A DNA stretch of 64,000 nucleotides from Streptomyces hawaiiensis (GTDB lineage: Bacteria; Actinomycetota; Actinomycetes; Streptomycetales; Streptomycetaceae): contig NZ_CP021978.1 of assembly GCF_004803895.1 (NCBI RefSeq), forward strand, positions 3,100,001-3,164,000. The letters are read 5' to 3'. The notes beneath the pieces are model-generated. The model ran no database searches. It was not told where the DNA came from and saw nothing but the letters and a program-made list of their open reading frames with translations. The position numbers and the translations under genes were made by a program. How positions within the stretch are numbered: position 1 is the stretch's first letter; every line of letters begins with the position of its first letter. Positions 9,161 through 18,329 of the stretch are shown here, one piece after another.

Positions 9161-10426
9161 GTGAAACTCACCGTGGTCGGCGGAGGCTCGACCTACACCC
9201 CCGAACTCGTGGACGGCTTCGCCCGCCTGAGGGACACCCTGCCCGTCGAGGAACTGGTCCTGATGGACCCCGCCCGGGACCGCCTCGACCTGGTGGGCGG
9301 TCTGGCCCGCCGCATCTTCACCCGCCAGGACCACGCGGGCCGCATCACCACCACCACCGATCTCGACGAGGCGGTGGACGGCGCGGACGCGGTCCTCCTC
9401 CAGCTCCGCGTGGGCGGCCAGGCAGCCCGCGATCAGGACGAGACATGGCCCCTCGAATGTGGCTGCGTGGGCCAGGAGACCACCGGCGCCGGCGGCCTCG
9501 CGAAGGCCCTGCGCACGGTCCCGGTCGTCCTGGACATCGCGGACCGCGTGCGCCGAAGGAACCCGCACGCCTGGATCATCGACTTCACGAACCCGGTCGG
9601 CATCGTGACCCGCGCCCTGCTCCAGGCGGGCCACAAGGCGGTGGGCCTGTGCAATGTGGCGATCGGCCTGCAGCGCAAGTTCGCGGCGCTGCTGTCCGTG
9701 GAGCCTTCCGAGATCCACCTGGACCACGTGGGCCTGAACCACCTCACCTGGGAGACGGCGGTACGCCTCGGCGGCCCGGAGGGCGAGGACGTCCTGCCGG
9801 AACTGCTGGGCGAGCACGGCGACACGATCGCGGCCGACCTCCGCCTGCCCCGCCCCCTATTCGACACCCTGGGGGCGGTCCCCTCCTACTACCTGCGCTA
9901 CTACTACGCGCACGACGAGGTCGTACGGGAACTGCGGACGAAGCCGTCCCGGGCGGCCGAAGTGGCGGAGATGGAACGCCGGTTGCTGGCCCTGTACGCC
10001 GACCCGGCCCTGGACGAGAAGCCGAGGCTGCTCGGCAAGCGGGGCGGTGCCTTCTACTCGGAGGCGGCGGTGGACCTGGCGGCGGCCCTGCTGGGCGGCG
10101 GCGGCACGCCGTACCAGGTGGTGAACACGTACAACCGGGGAACGCTCCCGTTCCTCCCCGACGACGCGGTGATCGAGGTCCAGGCGGCGGTGGGAGCCAA
10201 GGGCGCGTCCCCCCTCCCCGTGCAGCCTGTGAACCCGCTCTACGCCGGCTTGATGGCCAACGTAACGGCCTACGAGGACCTGGCCCTCCAGGCGGCCCTG
10301 CACGGTGGCAGGGACCGCGTCTTCCGCGCCCTGCTCTCCCACCCCCTCATCGGCCAGTACACGTACGCCGAGACGCTCACCGACCGGCTGATCGCGCACA
10401 ACCGGGAGCATCTCGCGTGGGCCTGA
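9161..10426 (+). CDS. GH4-family 6-phospho-beta-glucosidase
   Basis: A 421-residue NAD- and metal-dependent family 4 glycosidase. The N-terminal nucleotide-binding motif is VVGGGSTYTPELV. The metal-site segment GLCNVAIG has Cys164, and DHVGLNHLTW at about residues 188-197 gives the second ligand region. GH4 enzymes hydrolyse glycosides through transient oxidation at C3. The importer upstream is an ABC system, not a PTS, and a kinase follows, so the true substrate may be unphosphorylated or be phosphorylated inside the cell. Start GTG 9161 gives the expected N-terminus; an upstream in-frame GTG lies in the permease gene. Confidence 0.88.
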   Translation: MKLTVVGGGSTYTPELVDGFARLRDTLPVEELVLMDPARDRLDLVGGLARRIFTRQDHAGRITTTTDLDEAVDGADAVLLQLRVGGQAARDQDETWPLECGCVGQETTGAGGLAKALRTVPVVLDIADRVRRRNPHAWIIDFTNPVGIVTRALLQAGHKAVGLCNVAIGLQRKFAALLSVEPSEIHLDHVGLNHLTWETAVRLGGPEGEDVLPELLGEHGDTIAADLRLPRPLFDTLGAVPSYYLRYYYAHDEVVRELRTKPSRAAEVAEMERRLLALYADPALDEKPRLLGKRGGAFYSEAAVDLAAALLGGGGTPYQVVNTYNRGTLPFLPDDAVIEVQAAVGAKGASPLPVQPVNPLYAGLMANVTAYEDLALQAALHGGRDRVFRALLSHPLIGQYTYAETLTDRLIAHNREHLAWA

Positions 10427-11388
10427 CCGCACGTGTCCTCGCCATCGACGCGGGCAACAGCAAGACGGACGTCGCGATCGTGACGGCGGACGGGGAAGTG
10501 CTGGCCACGGCACGCGGGGGCGGCTTCCGTCCACCGGCCGTGGGCGTGGACACGGCGATGGAAGGCCTGGCCGAAACGGTGGCGCGGGCCCTCACCACCG
10601 CGGGGCTCACCTCGGTCGCCCACGTCTCGGCCTGCCTGGCGAACGCAGACTTCCCCGTCGAGGAGGAGCAACTGGCCGCGGCGCTGCGTGCACGCGCGTG
10701 GGGCACGACGGTGACGGTCCGCAACGACACCTTCGCGATCCTGCGGGCCGGTGTCACCGAACCCCGGGGAGTGGCGGTCGTCTGCGGCGCGGGCATCAAC
10801 TGCGTGGGCATGCGCCCCGACGGCCGCACGGCCCGCTTCCCGGCGCTCGGCCGCGTCTCGGGCGACTGGGGCGGCGGCTGGGGCCTGTCCGAGGAGGCCC
10901 TGTGGCACGCGTCCCGGGCGGAGGACGGCCGCGGCGCCCCCACCGCCCTGTCCCACACCCTCCCCGCCCACTTCGGCCTGCCCTCCGTGTACGCCCTCAT
11001 CGAGGCACTGCACCTGGAGCACATCCCGGCGCTCCGGCGCCACGAACTGACCCCGGTCCTGTTCGCCACGGCAGCCGACGGTGACGCGATCGCCCGGACG
11101 CTCGTGGAACGCCAGGCCGAGGAGGTGGTCTCCATGGCGGTCGTGGCCCTGGCCCGCCTGGACCTCCTGTCCGAGGAGACCCCCGTCCTCCTGGGCGGCG
11201 GCGTCCTGGCGGCCCGGCACCCCCAACTGAACGGCCACATCGCCCGCTTGCTCACAGAGCGCGCCCCCAAGGCGGTCCCACAGGTGGTGACGGCGAGCCC
11301 GGTGCTGGGGGCGGCGCTGCTGGGCCTGGACAGAGTGGGCTCGGGCGAGGGGGCGCAGGGGCAGTTGCGGAGGTTCTACGGCGTGTGA
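10417..11388 (+). CDS. BadF/BadG-type N-acetylglucosamine kinase-like protein
   Basis: A 323-residue ASKHA-fold kinase. The phosphate-1 motif AIDAGNSKTDVAIV is at the N-terminus, GAGINCVG and GRVSGDWGGG provide the adenosine and phosphate loops, and VLLGGGVL lies near the C-terminus. This is the pattern of eukaryotic-type GlcNAc kinases and BadF ATPases. GTG 10417 overlaps the GH4 gene by 10 bases. In context it would phosphorylate a monosaccharide released by the GH4 enzyme, plausibly GlcNAc or another hexose. The sugar specificity is inferred. Confidence 0.8.
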   Translation: MGLTARVLAIDAGNSKTDVAIVTADGEVLATARGGGFRPPAVGVDTAMEGLAETVARALTTAGLTSVAHVSACLANADFPVEEEQLAAALRARAWGTTVTVRNDTFAILRAGVTEPRGVAVVCGAGINCVGMRPDGRTARFPALGRVSGDWGGGWGLSEEALWHASRAEDGRGAPTALSHTLPAHFGLPSVYALIEALHLEHIPALRRHELTPVLFATAADGDAIARTLVERQAEEVVSMAVVALARLDLLSEETPVLLGGGVLAARHPQLNGHIARLLTERAPKAVPQVVTASPVLGAALLGLDRVGSGEGAQGQLRRFYGV

Positions 11389-11826
11389 ACCACACAGTCC
11401 GGTGTCGGGCGCAGCGGGGTGCGGCCCCCAGCGGCACGAGTCCCCGCAGCTAGGGCGGAAGCCACGACGCACCCGCACCCGCCGTCATACGCAAGGGGAC
11501 GTGTCGGGGGGTGTCCGCCCGCAGCTGGTTGGCGCGTCAACGGACAGTCAGTCGGCGTGAGACCCCATCGCGCCGTTCCGAGGACGGACACCCCCCGACA
11601 CGGCCCCGACCCACCCCCGGCGATCACGCGAAGCGGACGCGCACCCCCACCCACGGGAACCGAACCCCCTCCCCGTACGTGTTCCTGAGCAGGGGGTGCA
11701 AGGGGTGCAAGGGGGCGCGAAGCACGCTCCACGCTGCGATCCGATCAAGATCGAGGCAAGGCCGGTGCGGATGTCAGTCCCGGCAGCGATACTTGCGGGC
11801 GACGGATGACCACGGGGGAGGTCACA
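11389..11826. other. Intergenic region with long inverted repeat
   Basis: These 438 bases have no supportable gene. The notable content is the 17-bp inverted repeat at 11500-11601, annotated separately. The start of the glnX-like gene is set by GGGGGAGG at 11814-11821. Confidence 0.5.
11500..11601. repeat. 17-bp perfect inverted repeat with 68-base spacer
   Basis: GTGTCGGGGGGTGTCCG (11500-11516) is the exact reverse complement of CGGACACCCCCCGACAC (11585-11601). The 68-base spacer is itself structured. It could be a transcription terminator or attenuator between the sugar operon and the glnX operon, a structured RNA, or a miniature mobile element. Nothing in the bases decides between these. 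Confidence 0.75.
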
Positions 11827-13278
11827 GTGACGTACACGCCGAAGAGCAGCCCGCCACCACCCGGCCCGGGCCTGCCCGTCCTGCCGGCGGTACCGGCGCA
11901 GGCAGCGCCCCCGGCCCGGCCCCCCGCACACACCCCGGCACCTTCGACACCCCCGGCGGGCCCCCGCCGCACCGCCTTCGCCGAGGGCCTCGACCAGCTC
12001 CGCTCCGCCGCCACCACCGAACCCGGCCGCCTGCGCATCATCGGCGCCCTCCTGGCCCTCCTCGTCATCGCCTTCGGCGCCGTCACCGCCTGGCAGATGA
12101 CCGATCGCGCGGCCGCCGCCGACGACGTCCTCACCCGCAGCCAGCCCCTCAGCTCGGACGCCGCCGACATCTACCGCTCCCTCGCGGACGCCAACACCGC
12201 CGCCTCCAGCGGCTTCCTCGCCGGCGGCCAGGAGTCGTCCGCCACCCGCGACCGCTACGAGCGGGACATCCGCACGGCCGCCGAGAAGCTCGTCAACGCC
12301 GCGGCCAACGCCGAGCCGGGCTCCCCGTCCACGGCGACGATCGCCAAGCTCAACAGACTCCTCCCGGAGTACAAGGGCCTCGTGGAGCGCGCCCGCACGT
12401 ACAACCGCCAGGGCTTCCCCGTGGGCGGTGCCTACCTGCGCTACGCCAACGAGAAGATGCAGCAGGAGATGCTCCCGGCGGCCGAGGACCTGTACAAGAA
12501 GGAGAACCAGCGCCTCAGCGCGGACTACGCGGACGCCACGCCCTACCCCTGGGCGGCCATCGCCCTCGGCGTCGCCGCCCTGGCCGCCCTCGCCTGGGCC
12601 CAGCACCGCAACTACCAGCGGACGAACAGGGTGCTGAACCACGGCCTGGTGGCCGCCACGGCCACGGCGACGGTCGTCCTCCTCTGGCTGGTCGTCGGCC
12701 ACACCGTCGCCCGCGCGGGCCTGAACGACTCCTACGACCACGGCGTCCGCTCCCTGAACGTCCTGCACGACGCGCGCATCGCCTCCCTCAAGGCCAGGGG
12801 CAACGAGAACCTGACCCTGGTGGCCCGCGGCGCCGAGACGAAAAAGGTCGGCGAACGAACGTACGACGCCTACGACTACGACTTCGGCAGGGACATCAAG
12901 GCCCTCGCCGCCCACCTGAAGGCAGCGGAGAAGCTCGCCGACGACACCTCGGGCGAACGCCCCGTCACCGCCGCCGTGGGCAACATGACGGAGTGGAAGA
13001 AGCGCCACACCGCCGCCCGCGAGCAGGACGAGAACGGCAACTACCAGCAGGCGCTGGACAGGGTCATCGGCACCAAGGGCGCGACGGGCGAGTGCTTCGA
13101 CAGCGTCGACGAGAACCTGCGCACGGCACTCGCGCACGAGGAGACGGAGTTCGAGCGCGCGGCCGGCGACGGCCGCGACGCGCTGACGGGCATGCCGGCC
13201 GGCGCGGCCGTACTCGCGGTGCTGGGCGCCGCGGGCGCGGTCCTGGGCATCGGCCGCAGGCTGTCGGAGTACCGGTGA
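11827..13278 (+). CDS. GlnX-like four-helix membrane sensor protein
   Basis: A 483-residue integral membrane protein. The start is GTG 11827, five bases after GGGGGAGG; ATG 11806 is in frame but would include that ribosome site. A Pro-rich cytoplasmic N-terminus precedes helix 1 (IIGALLALLVIAFGAV). Two long helical external domains are separated by central membrane segments, and a fourth helix is near the C-terminus. This is the layout of mycobacterial GlnX (Rv0412c), which links periplasmic GlnH to cytoplasmic PknG in sensing amino-acid supply. The order here (glnX, glnH, then pknG) matches, and identification rests mainly on that context. Confidence 0.75.
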   Translation: MTYTPKSSPPPPGPGLPVLPAVPAQAAPPARPPAHTPAPSTPPAGPRRTAFAEGLDQLRSAATTEPGRLRIIGALLALLVIAFGAVTAWQMTDRAAAADDVLTRSQPLSSDAADIYRSLADANTAASSGFLAGGQESSATRDRYERDIRTAAEKLVNAAANAEPGSPSTATIAKLNRLLPEYKGLVERARTYNRQGFPVGGAYLRYANEKMQQEMLPAAEDLYKKENQRLSADYADATPYPWAAIALGVAALAALAWAQHRNYQRTNRVLNHGLVAATATATVVLLWLVVGHTVARAGLNDSYDHGVRSLNVLHDARIASLKARGNENLTLVARGAETKKVGERTYDAYDYDFGRDIKALAAHLKAAEKLADDTSGERPVTAAVGNMTEWKKRHTAAREQDENGNYQQALDRVIGTKGATGECFDSVDENLRTALAHEETEFERAAGDGRDALTGMPAGAAVLAVLGAAGAVLGIGRRLSEYR

Positions 13279-13307
13279 ACGGGCCAGGGGCGAGGGGAGG
13301 AACGACC

Positions 13308-14327
13308 GTGCGAGACGCGCTCAGGGGCTGGGGCGGAGTGACCGCGATGGCAGTCGTCTGCGCTCTGGTGGCGCTGGTGGCCCTCTGCCTGCCGCTCGCC
13401 ACGACCACGACGGCCACCCAGAACACCACCGCGACCACGCAAACCGCCCGGACCACAGCGGAAGAAGACTGCGAGGCCCCGGAGAAGCAGACCCTCTCCC
13501 CCTCCTCCGCCGACGGCGACACCATCCGGGCGATCAAGAACCGCGAGGGCGAGAAGCGCAAGCTGATCGTCGGCGTCGACCAGAACAGCTACCGCTGGGG
13601 CTACCGCAACCCCAACAGCGGCACGACCGCGGAGCTCGAAGGCTTCGACATCGACCTGGTCCACCGCATCGCGCAAGACATCCTCGGCGACCCGGACGCC
13701 GTCCAGTTCAAGGCGATCCCCACCGACCAGCGCATCCCGGCGATCCAGGACGGCCGCGTGGACATGGTCGTCCGCACCATGACGATCAACTGCGCCCGCA
13801 TCGCCGACGTCGCCTTCTCCGCGCCCTACTTCAAGACGGGCCAGCAGGTCCTGGCCCCGAAGTCCTCCACCATCAAGGGTTACGACGACACGCTCGCCGA
13901 CCGCAGGATCTGCACGGCGGCCGGCTCCACGGCGTACTCCACGCTGGAGGCCGACCAGAAGGCCGGCGAACTGCCCGCCAGCACCGACATCTCCACCACC
14001 GTCCCGAACCAACTCGACTGCCTGGTGCGGCTCCAGCTCGGCGAGGTCGACGCAGTGGTCACCGACGGCGCCCTCGCGGCGAGCCAGGCCGCGCAGGATC
14101 CGACGGTCCAGCTCAAGGGTGACGCCTTCACTGCCGAGTACTACGGCGTGGCCATGAAGAAGGACGCGGACGACCTGGTACGCCGGGTCAACCAGATCCT
14201 GGTGGACTACCGCAAGGACACCGCGAACGGCTGGCAGGCGTCGTACAACCATTGGCTTTCGGCAACACTGGGCAAGGATGCGAAGAAGTCCGAACCGCCG
14301 GCACCGCAGTACCTCCGCACCACCTGA
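13308..14327 (+). CDS. GlnH-like amino-acid (glutamate-type) binding protein
   Basis: A 339-residue family 3 solute-binding protein. The start is GTG 13308, seven bases after GGGGAGG (13294-13300); GTG 13275 overlapping the previous stop is an alternative. One N-terminal hydrophobic segment is followed by a Thr-rich linker. No good lipobox is present, so it may be membrane-anchored or secreted. The binding domain shows KLIVGVDQNSYRWGYRNP, the EGFDIDLVHRIA strand-helix and DMVVRTMTINCARIADVAFS. In Mycobacterium and Corynebacterium GlnH binds Asp/Glu/Asn and signals through GlnX to PknG. No transporter permease or ATPase is near, which supports a sensory role. Confidence 0.82.
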   Translation: MRDALRGWGGVTAMAVVCALVALVALCLPLATTTTATQNTTATTQTARTTAEEDCEAPEKQTLSPSSADGDTIRAIKNREGEKRKLIVGVDQNSYRWGYRNPNSGTTAELEGFDIDLVHRIAQDILGDPDAVQFKAIPTDQRIPAIQDGRVDMVVRTMTINCARIADVAFSAPYFKTGQQVLAPKSSTIKGYDDTLADRRICTAAGSTAYSTLEADQKAGELPASTDISTTVPNQLDCLVRLQLGEVDAVVTDGALAASQAAQDPTVQLKGDAFTAEYYGVAMKKDADDLVRRVNQILVDYRKDTANGWQASYNHWLSATLGKDAKKSEPPAPQYLRTT

Positions 14328-14406
14328 CACCTGCTGGACCCGCGAACACCGCACATCAGAAGACGACAGACGGCACGCGACACACGACCGCAGCGAGAGG
14401 TGATCG

Positions 14407-15744
14407 ATGGGCGTCACGGGATCCACCGGGCCGGTGATGGACCGGGACGAGGTGGACCGTGCGCTGGCGCGGCTCGGCGCGGAGCACGAGGCGATCGAGA
14501 CCTCGCTCCTCGCCCTGCAGGACCACGCGGGCCGCAGACTCCTGGAGGGCGCCGAGCTCACCGGCGTCACCCGGGAGCGCTGGACGTCCACGGAGGCGTC
14601 GATCACGCTGCTGTGGACGTACTTCGACGCGTACACCGACGCGCTGCGCTCCGCCCGCGACATCCGGTCCCGCCGCCGCTGGTCCAGCCGCGAGGATCTG
14701 GTGGAGCTGACGGAGCTGCTGAACGGCGACTCGGTCACCGTCGCGGGCAGCGCCACGGCGACGGCCAACGCCCCCACCCTGCACGGCGGTCCGACGAAAC
14801 TCAGCGAGCGCTACTCGCTCGCCGCCCTCGTCGACCGGATGAACGAGCTGTACGCGACGAGCCTGGACATGGTCGTCGCCGCGGACGCGGTCTGGTCGGC
14901 CCTGCCGGCTCGGATCGATCTGCTCGCGGCGGAACTCCAGCGCACCCGCCGGCTCGCGCACTCGGTCGGCGTGCGCCCCGGCGAGCACCCCGCGGGCGAT
15001 GACCTGGAGCGCATCACGCGGATACTGACGAAGCTGCGCGAGCAGGTGATCTCGGACCCGCTGGCGTTCTGGCTGGCCGCGGAGGGCAGTTCGGCGCCGG
15101 GCGGCGGCAGGCCGGACACGACGGTGTACGACCGCGAGGCCCGCGCCCTGGAGGAGGTGCGCCGCGAGATCGACGCGGTGTTGACGGTTCGTCAGGACGC
15201 CGAGACGCGGATCGTCAAGCTGCGGGACATCCTCAGCCGCGCGGACCGCACACTCGCCGAAGCGCGCACCGCCCGGGGCGAGGTCCTCGCGAAGATCGCG
15301 TCGACGGAGGTCCCGGTCGTCAGCGGCCCGCCGACCGCGTTGCAGGAACAGCTGGCGGCGGCCGCCGAGTACCGCAGGCACGCGCAGTGGCACCGGCTGT
15401 CCCCACTGCTGGAGTCGCTGGAGCAGAAGGCCGAGGACGAACTGCTGCGCGCCCGCGAGTCGTTGACCGCGGTGACCGCACCGCTGGCGGTCCGCGCCGA
15501 ACTGCGCGGCCGGCTGGACGCGTACAAGGCGAAGGTCGCCCGGTACGGCTTCGCCGAGGACACGCTGCTGGTGGAGCGCTACGAGAAGGCGCGCCGCATG
15601 CTGTGGAGCGCCCCCTGCGACCTGCGCGCCGCCGAGCAGGCGGTGCTGCGCTACCAGCACGCGGCGGCCGAGCTGCTGGGCGGCGGCCCGCGGGTGCCGG
15701 ACCAGGGCGTGCCCGAGGACGGCCGGAGGGGGCCGGGCGCATGA
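14407..15744 (+). CDS. Uncharacterised helical protein between glnH and pknG
   Basis: A 445-residue protein with no motif I recognise. It has no signal peptide or membrane segment and is rich in Arg, Glu, Ala and Leu, with long amphipathic helices (for example residues 235-300, LEEVRREIDAVLTVRQDAET) that suggest coiled coils. ATG 14407 follows GAGAGG. The stop overlaps the pknG ATG (15741-15744), so the two are co-translated. The mycobacterial glnX-glnH-pknG locus lacks this gene. It may be a cytoplasmic scaffold or adaptor for PknG; that is inference from position only. Confidence 0.75.
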   Translation: MGVTGSTGPVMDRDEVDRALARLGAEHEAIETSLLALQDHAGRRLLEGAELTGVTRERWTSTEASITLLWTYFDAYTDALRSARDIRSRRRWSSREDLVELTELLNGDSVTVAGSATATANAPTLHGGPTKLSERYSLAALVDRMNELYATSLDMVVAADAVWSALPARIDLLAAELQRTRRLAHSVGVRPGEHPAGDDLERITRILTKLREQVISDPLAFWLAAEGSSAPGGGRPDTTVYDREARALEEVRREIDAVLTVRQDAETRIVKLRDILSRADRTLAEARTARGEVLAKIASTEVPVVSGPPTALQEQLAAAAEYRRHAQWHRLSPLLESLEQKAEDELLRARESLTAVTAPLAVRAELRGRLDAYKAKVARYGFAEDTLLVERYEKARRMLWSAPCDLRAAEQAVLRYQHAAAELLGGGPRVPDQGVPEDGRRGPGA

Positions 15745-18326
15745 GCGACGAGGGGGAGTCCATGAGTCAGGCACCGCACGAGCCATCCGGCGCGCCTCCA
15801 CGCACCTGCCAGCGCCCCACCTGCGACGGCACCTACGAGGACGTGGGCGGCGGCGAACTGTACTGCGACACCTGCGGTCTCGCCCCGGTCGTCGCGGCTG
15901 GGGGTCCCCCCTCCGGGGGAGGCATGGTCGGCTCGCCTCCCACCGGCATCACCGCCGGTGGCAGGGGCGGCTCCCGCGGGTCCGCCGGCAGCGGCAGTGC
16001 CCGCTCCAGCGGCCGCAGTTCGCGGACGTCGTCCCAGTCGTCGAAGTCCCGCCGCTCGGTGTCGGGGCGCCTGTCGCGGTCGCTGTCGGGCAAGTCGACG
16101 AGCCGCTCGGTGTCGGTGCGCAGCTCGGGCTCGACCACCGGTTCCGGGTCCCGGGGCCGGCTGGGCGCCGGGCTGGTGCAGGTGCCGCCGATCCCGCGGC
16201 CCGACCCGCGCGAGATGGTCCTGGACAACCCCGAGGTGCCCGAGCGGAAGCGGTTCTGCTCGCGCTCCGACTGCGGCGCCCCGGTGGGCCGGGCGCGCGG
16301 CGACCGGCCGGGCCGTACGGAGGGCTTCTGCACCAAGTGCGGTCATCCGTACTCGTTCGTGCCGAAGCTGAGGGCCGGGGACGTGGTGCACGGCCAGTAC
16401 GAGGTGGTCGGCTGCCTGGCGCACGGCGGCCTGGGCTGGATCTACCTCGCCGTCGACCGGGCGGTCTCGGACCGCTGGGTGGTCCTCAAGGGCCTGCTGG
16501 ACACGGGCGACCAGGACGCGATGGCGGCGGCGATCTCCGAGCGGCGCTTCCTCGCGGAGATCGAGCACGCCAACATCGTGCGGATCTACAACTTCGTGGA
16601 GCACCTGGACCAGCGCACGGGTTCGCTCGACGGTTACATCGTCATGGAGTACGTCGGCGGCAAGTCCCTCAAGGAGATCGCCAACGCCCGCCGCACCGCG
16701 CAGGGCAGGCGTGACCCGCTGCCGGTGGAGCAGGCCTGCGCGTACGGCATCGAGGCGCTGGAGGCGCTCGGGCACCTGCACAGCCGGAACCTGCTGTACT
16801 GCGACTTCAAGGTCGACAACGCGATCCAGACCGAGGACCAGCTGAAGCTGATCGACATGGGCGCGGTGCGCCGGATGGACGACGAGGAGTCGGCCATCTA
16901 CGGCACGGTCGGCTACCAGGCCCCGGAGGTGGCCGAGGCGGGCCCGTCGGTGGCGAGCGACCTCTTCACGGTCGCCCGCACCCTGGCCGTCCTGACCTTC
17001 GACTTCCAGGGCTACACGAACGTCTACGCCGACTCCCTTCCCGACCCGGACCACATCGAGGTGTTCCGGCAGTACGAGTCGTTCTACCGGCTCCTGGTCC
17101 GCGCCACGGACCCCGACCCGGCCCGCCGGTTCGCCTCCGCGCAGGAGATGACCGAGCAGCTGACGGGCGTCCTGCGGGAGGTCGTCTCCCTCCAGACGGG
17201 CCGCGCCCGCCCGGCCCTGTCCACGCTGTTCGGTCCGGAACTGCGGGTGACGGACACGGAGTTGTTCCCGAAACCGGACGGCGAGGTGTCCCGCCTGGGA
17301 GCCCGGGTGGTGCGGCCCCGGGCGGGCGCGGGCACTCCTGCCGCCTTGCCCCACCCGCAGAGGCCCGAGAGCCCGCACAGCCTCGTCAAGCCCGTCGACG
17401 CCCCCGCCGCGGCCTTCGCCCTGCCCGTCCCCCGCGTCGACCCGACCGACCCCAACGCCGGTTTCCTCGCGGGCCTGATGACCTCGGCCCCGGCCGAACT
17501 GCTCGGCGCCCTGGCCGCCGCCCCGGCACCGTCGATCGAGACGCGACTCCGGCACATCCGGGCCTGGCTGGAGACCGGTGATCCGACCGCCGCGCTGCAG
17601 GCGCTGGTCGCGCTGGAGGGCGAGCGGCCCGACGACTGGCGGGTGGTCTGGTACCGGGGCCTGGCCGCGCTGGTGACGGGCGACGACGAGGGCGCCGCGC
17701 TCGCCTTCGACGCCATCTACGACGCCTTCCCGGGCGAGATCGCGCCCAAGCTGGCGCTCGGCCTGTGCGCGGAGGTGCTGGGCCAGCTCGACAACGCCGC
17801 CGAGTACTACCGGCTGGTGTGGTCGACCGACCCGAGCTATGTGAGCGCCGCGTTCGGCCTGGCCCGCGTCCAGCTGGCGACGGGGGACCGGCGCGGTGCC
17901 GTGCGGACGCTGGAGTCGGTCCCGGAGTCCTCCATCCACTACACGGCCGCGCGGGTGGCGGCCGTCCGGGCGCGGCTGCGCCGGCGTACGGCGACCGCCT
18001 CCGACGCACCGTTCCTGGAGGATCTGACGGCCGCCGCGGCGCAGGTCGAGGCGCTGGAGGCGTACGGTCTGGATCCGGCGCGACGCGAGCAGTTGTCGGC
18101 CGAAGTCCTCGGTTGCGCGCTGGACTGGGTACTCTCCGGGGGCCAGGGTTCCGCCCCTCCCGCCGCCGGGGGACGGACGCTGCTCGGCAGCGGCCTGGAC
18201 GAGCGGGGCCTGCGTTTCGGCCTGGAGCGCTCGTACCGCACGCTGGCCCGGCTGGCGCGGGGCGGCGAGGAGAGGATCGACCTGGTGGAACGTGCCAATC
18301 GTTACCGCCCCCGGACGTGGGTGTAG
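15741..18326 (+). CDS. pknG: PknG-type serine/threonine protein kinase
   Basis: An 861-residue soluble kinase. The N-terminal zinc-ribbon Cys are 23, 28, 42 and 45; a Ser/Arg/Gly-rich linker follows; the rubredoxin-like Cys are 173, 178, 197 and 200. The kinase domain starts near 216, with catalytic Lys250, YCDFKVDN with Asp355, and IDMG in place of DFG with Asp372. The C-terminal third is TPR-like. This is the PknG architecture with an extra N-terminal zinc ribbon. In related bacteria PknG phosphorylates an FHA protein (GarA/OdhI) to control 2-oxoglutarate and glutamate metabolism. A second ATG at 15762 is a possible start. The PP2C gene follows after three bases. Confidence 0.92.
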   Translation: MSDEGESMSQAPHEPSGAPPRTCQRPTCDGTYEDVGGGELYCDTCGLAPVVAAGGPPSGGGMVGSPPTGITAGGRGGSRGSAGSGSARSSGRSSRTSSQSSKSRRSVSGRLSRSLSGKSTSRSVSVRSSGSTTGSGSRGRLGAGLVQVPPIPRPDPREMVLDNPEVPERKRFCSRSDCGAPVGRARGDRPGRTEGFCTKCGHPYSFVPKLRAGDVVHGQYEVVGCLAHGGLGWIYLAVDRAVSDRWVVLKGLLDTGDQDAMAAAISERRFLAEIEHANIVRIYNFVEHLDQRTGSLDGYIVMEYVGGKSLKEIANARRTAQGRRDPLPVEQACAYGIEALEALGHLHSRNLLYCDFKVDNAIQTEDQLKLIDMGAVRRMDDEESAIYGTVGYQAPEVAEAGPSVASDLFTVARTLAVLTFDFQGYTNVYADSLPDPDHIEVFRQYESFYRLLVRATDPDPARRFASAQEMTEQLTGVLREVVSLQTGRARPALSTLFGPELRVTDTELFPKPDGEVSRLGARVVRPRAGAGTPAALPHPQRPESPHSLVKPVDAPAAAFALPVPRVDPTDPNAGFLAGLMTSAPAELLGALAAAPAPSIETRLRHIRAWLETGDPTAALQALVALEGERPDDWRVVWYRGLAALVTGDDEGAALAFDAIYDAFPGEIAPKLALGLCAEVLGQLDNAAEYYRLVWSTDPSYVSAAFGLARVQLATGDRRGAVRTLESVPESSIHYTAARVAAVRARLRRRTATASDAPFLEDLTAAAAQVEALEAYGLDPARREQLSAEVLGCALDWVLSGGQGSAPPAAGGRTLLGSGLDERGLRFGLERSYRTLARLARGGEERIDLVERANRYRPRTWV

Positions 18327-18329
18327 TTG

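Noticed and set aside
11511..13274. Upstream extension of the GlnH-like gene
   Set aside because: It overlaps the whole GlnX-like gene in another frame and is Arg/Pro-rich nonsense; GTG 13308 has a proper ribosome site.
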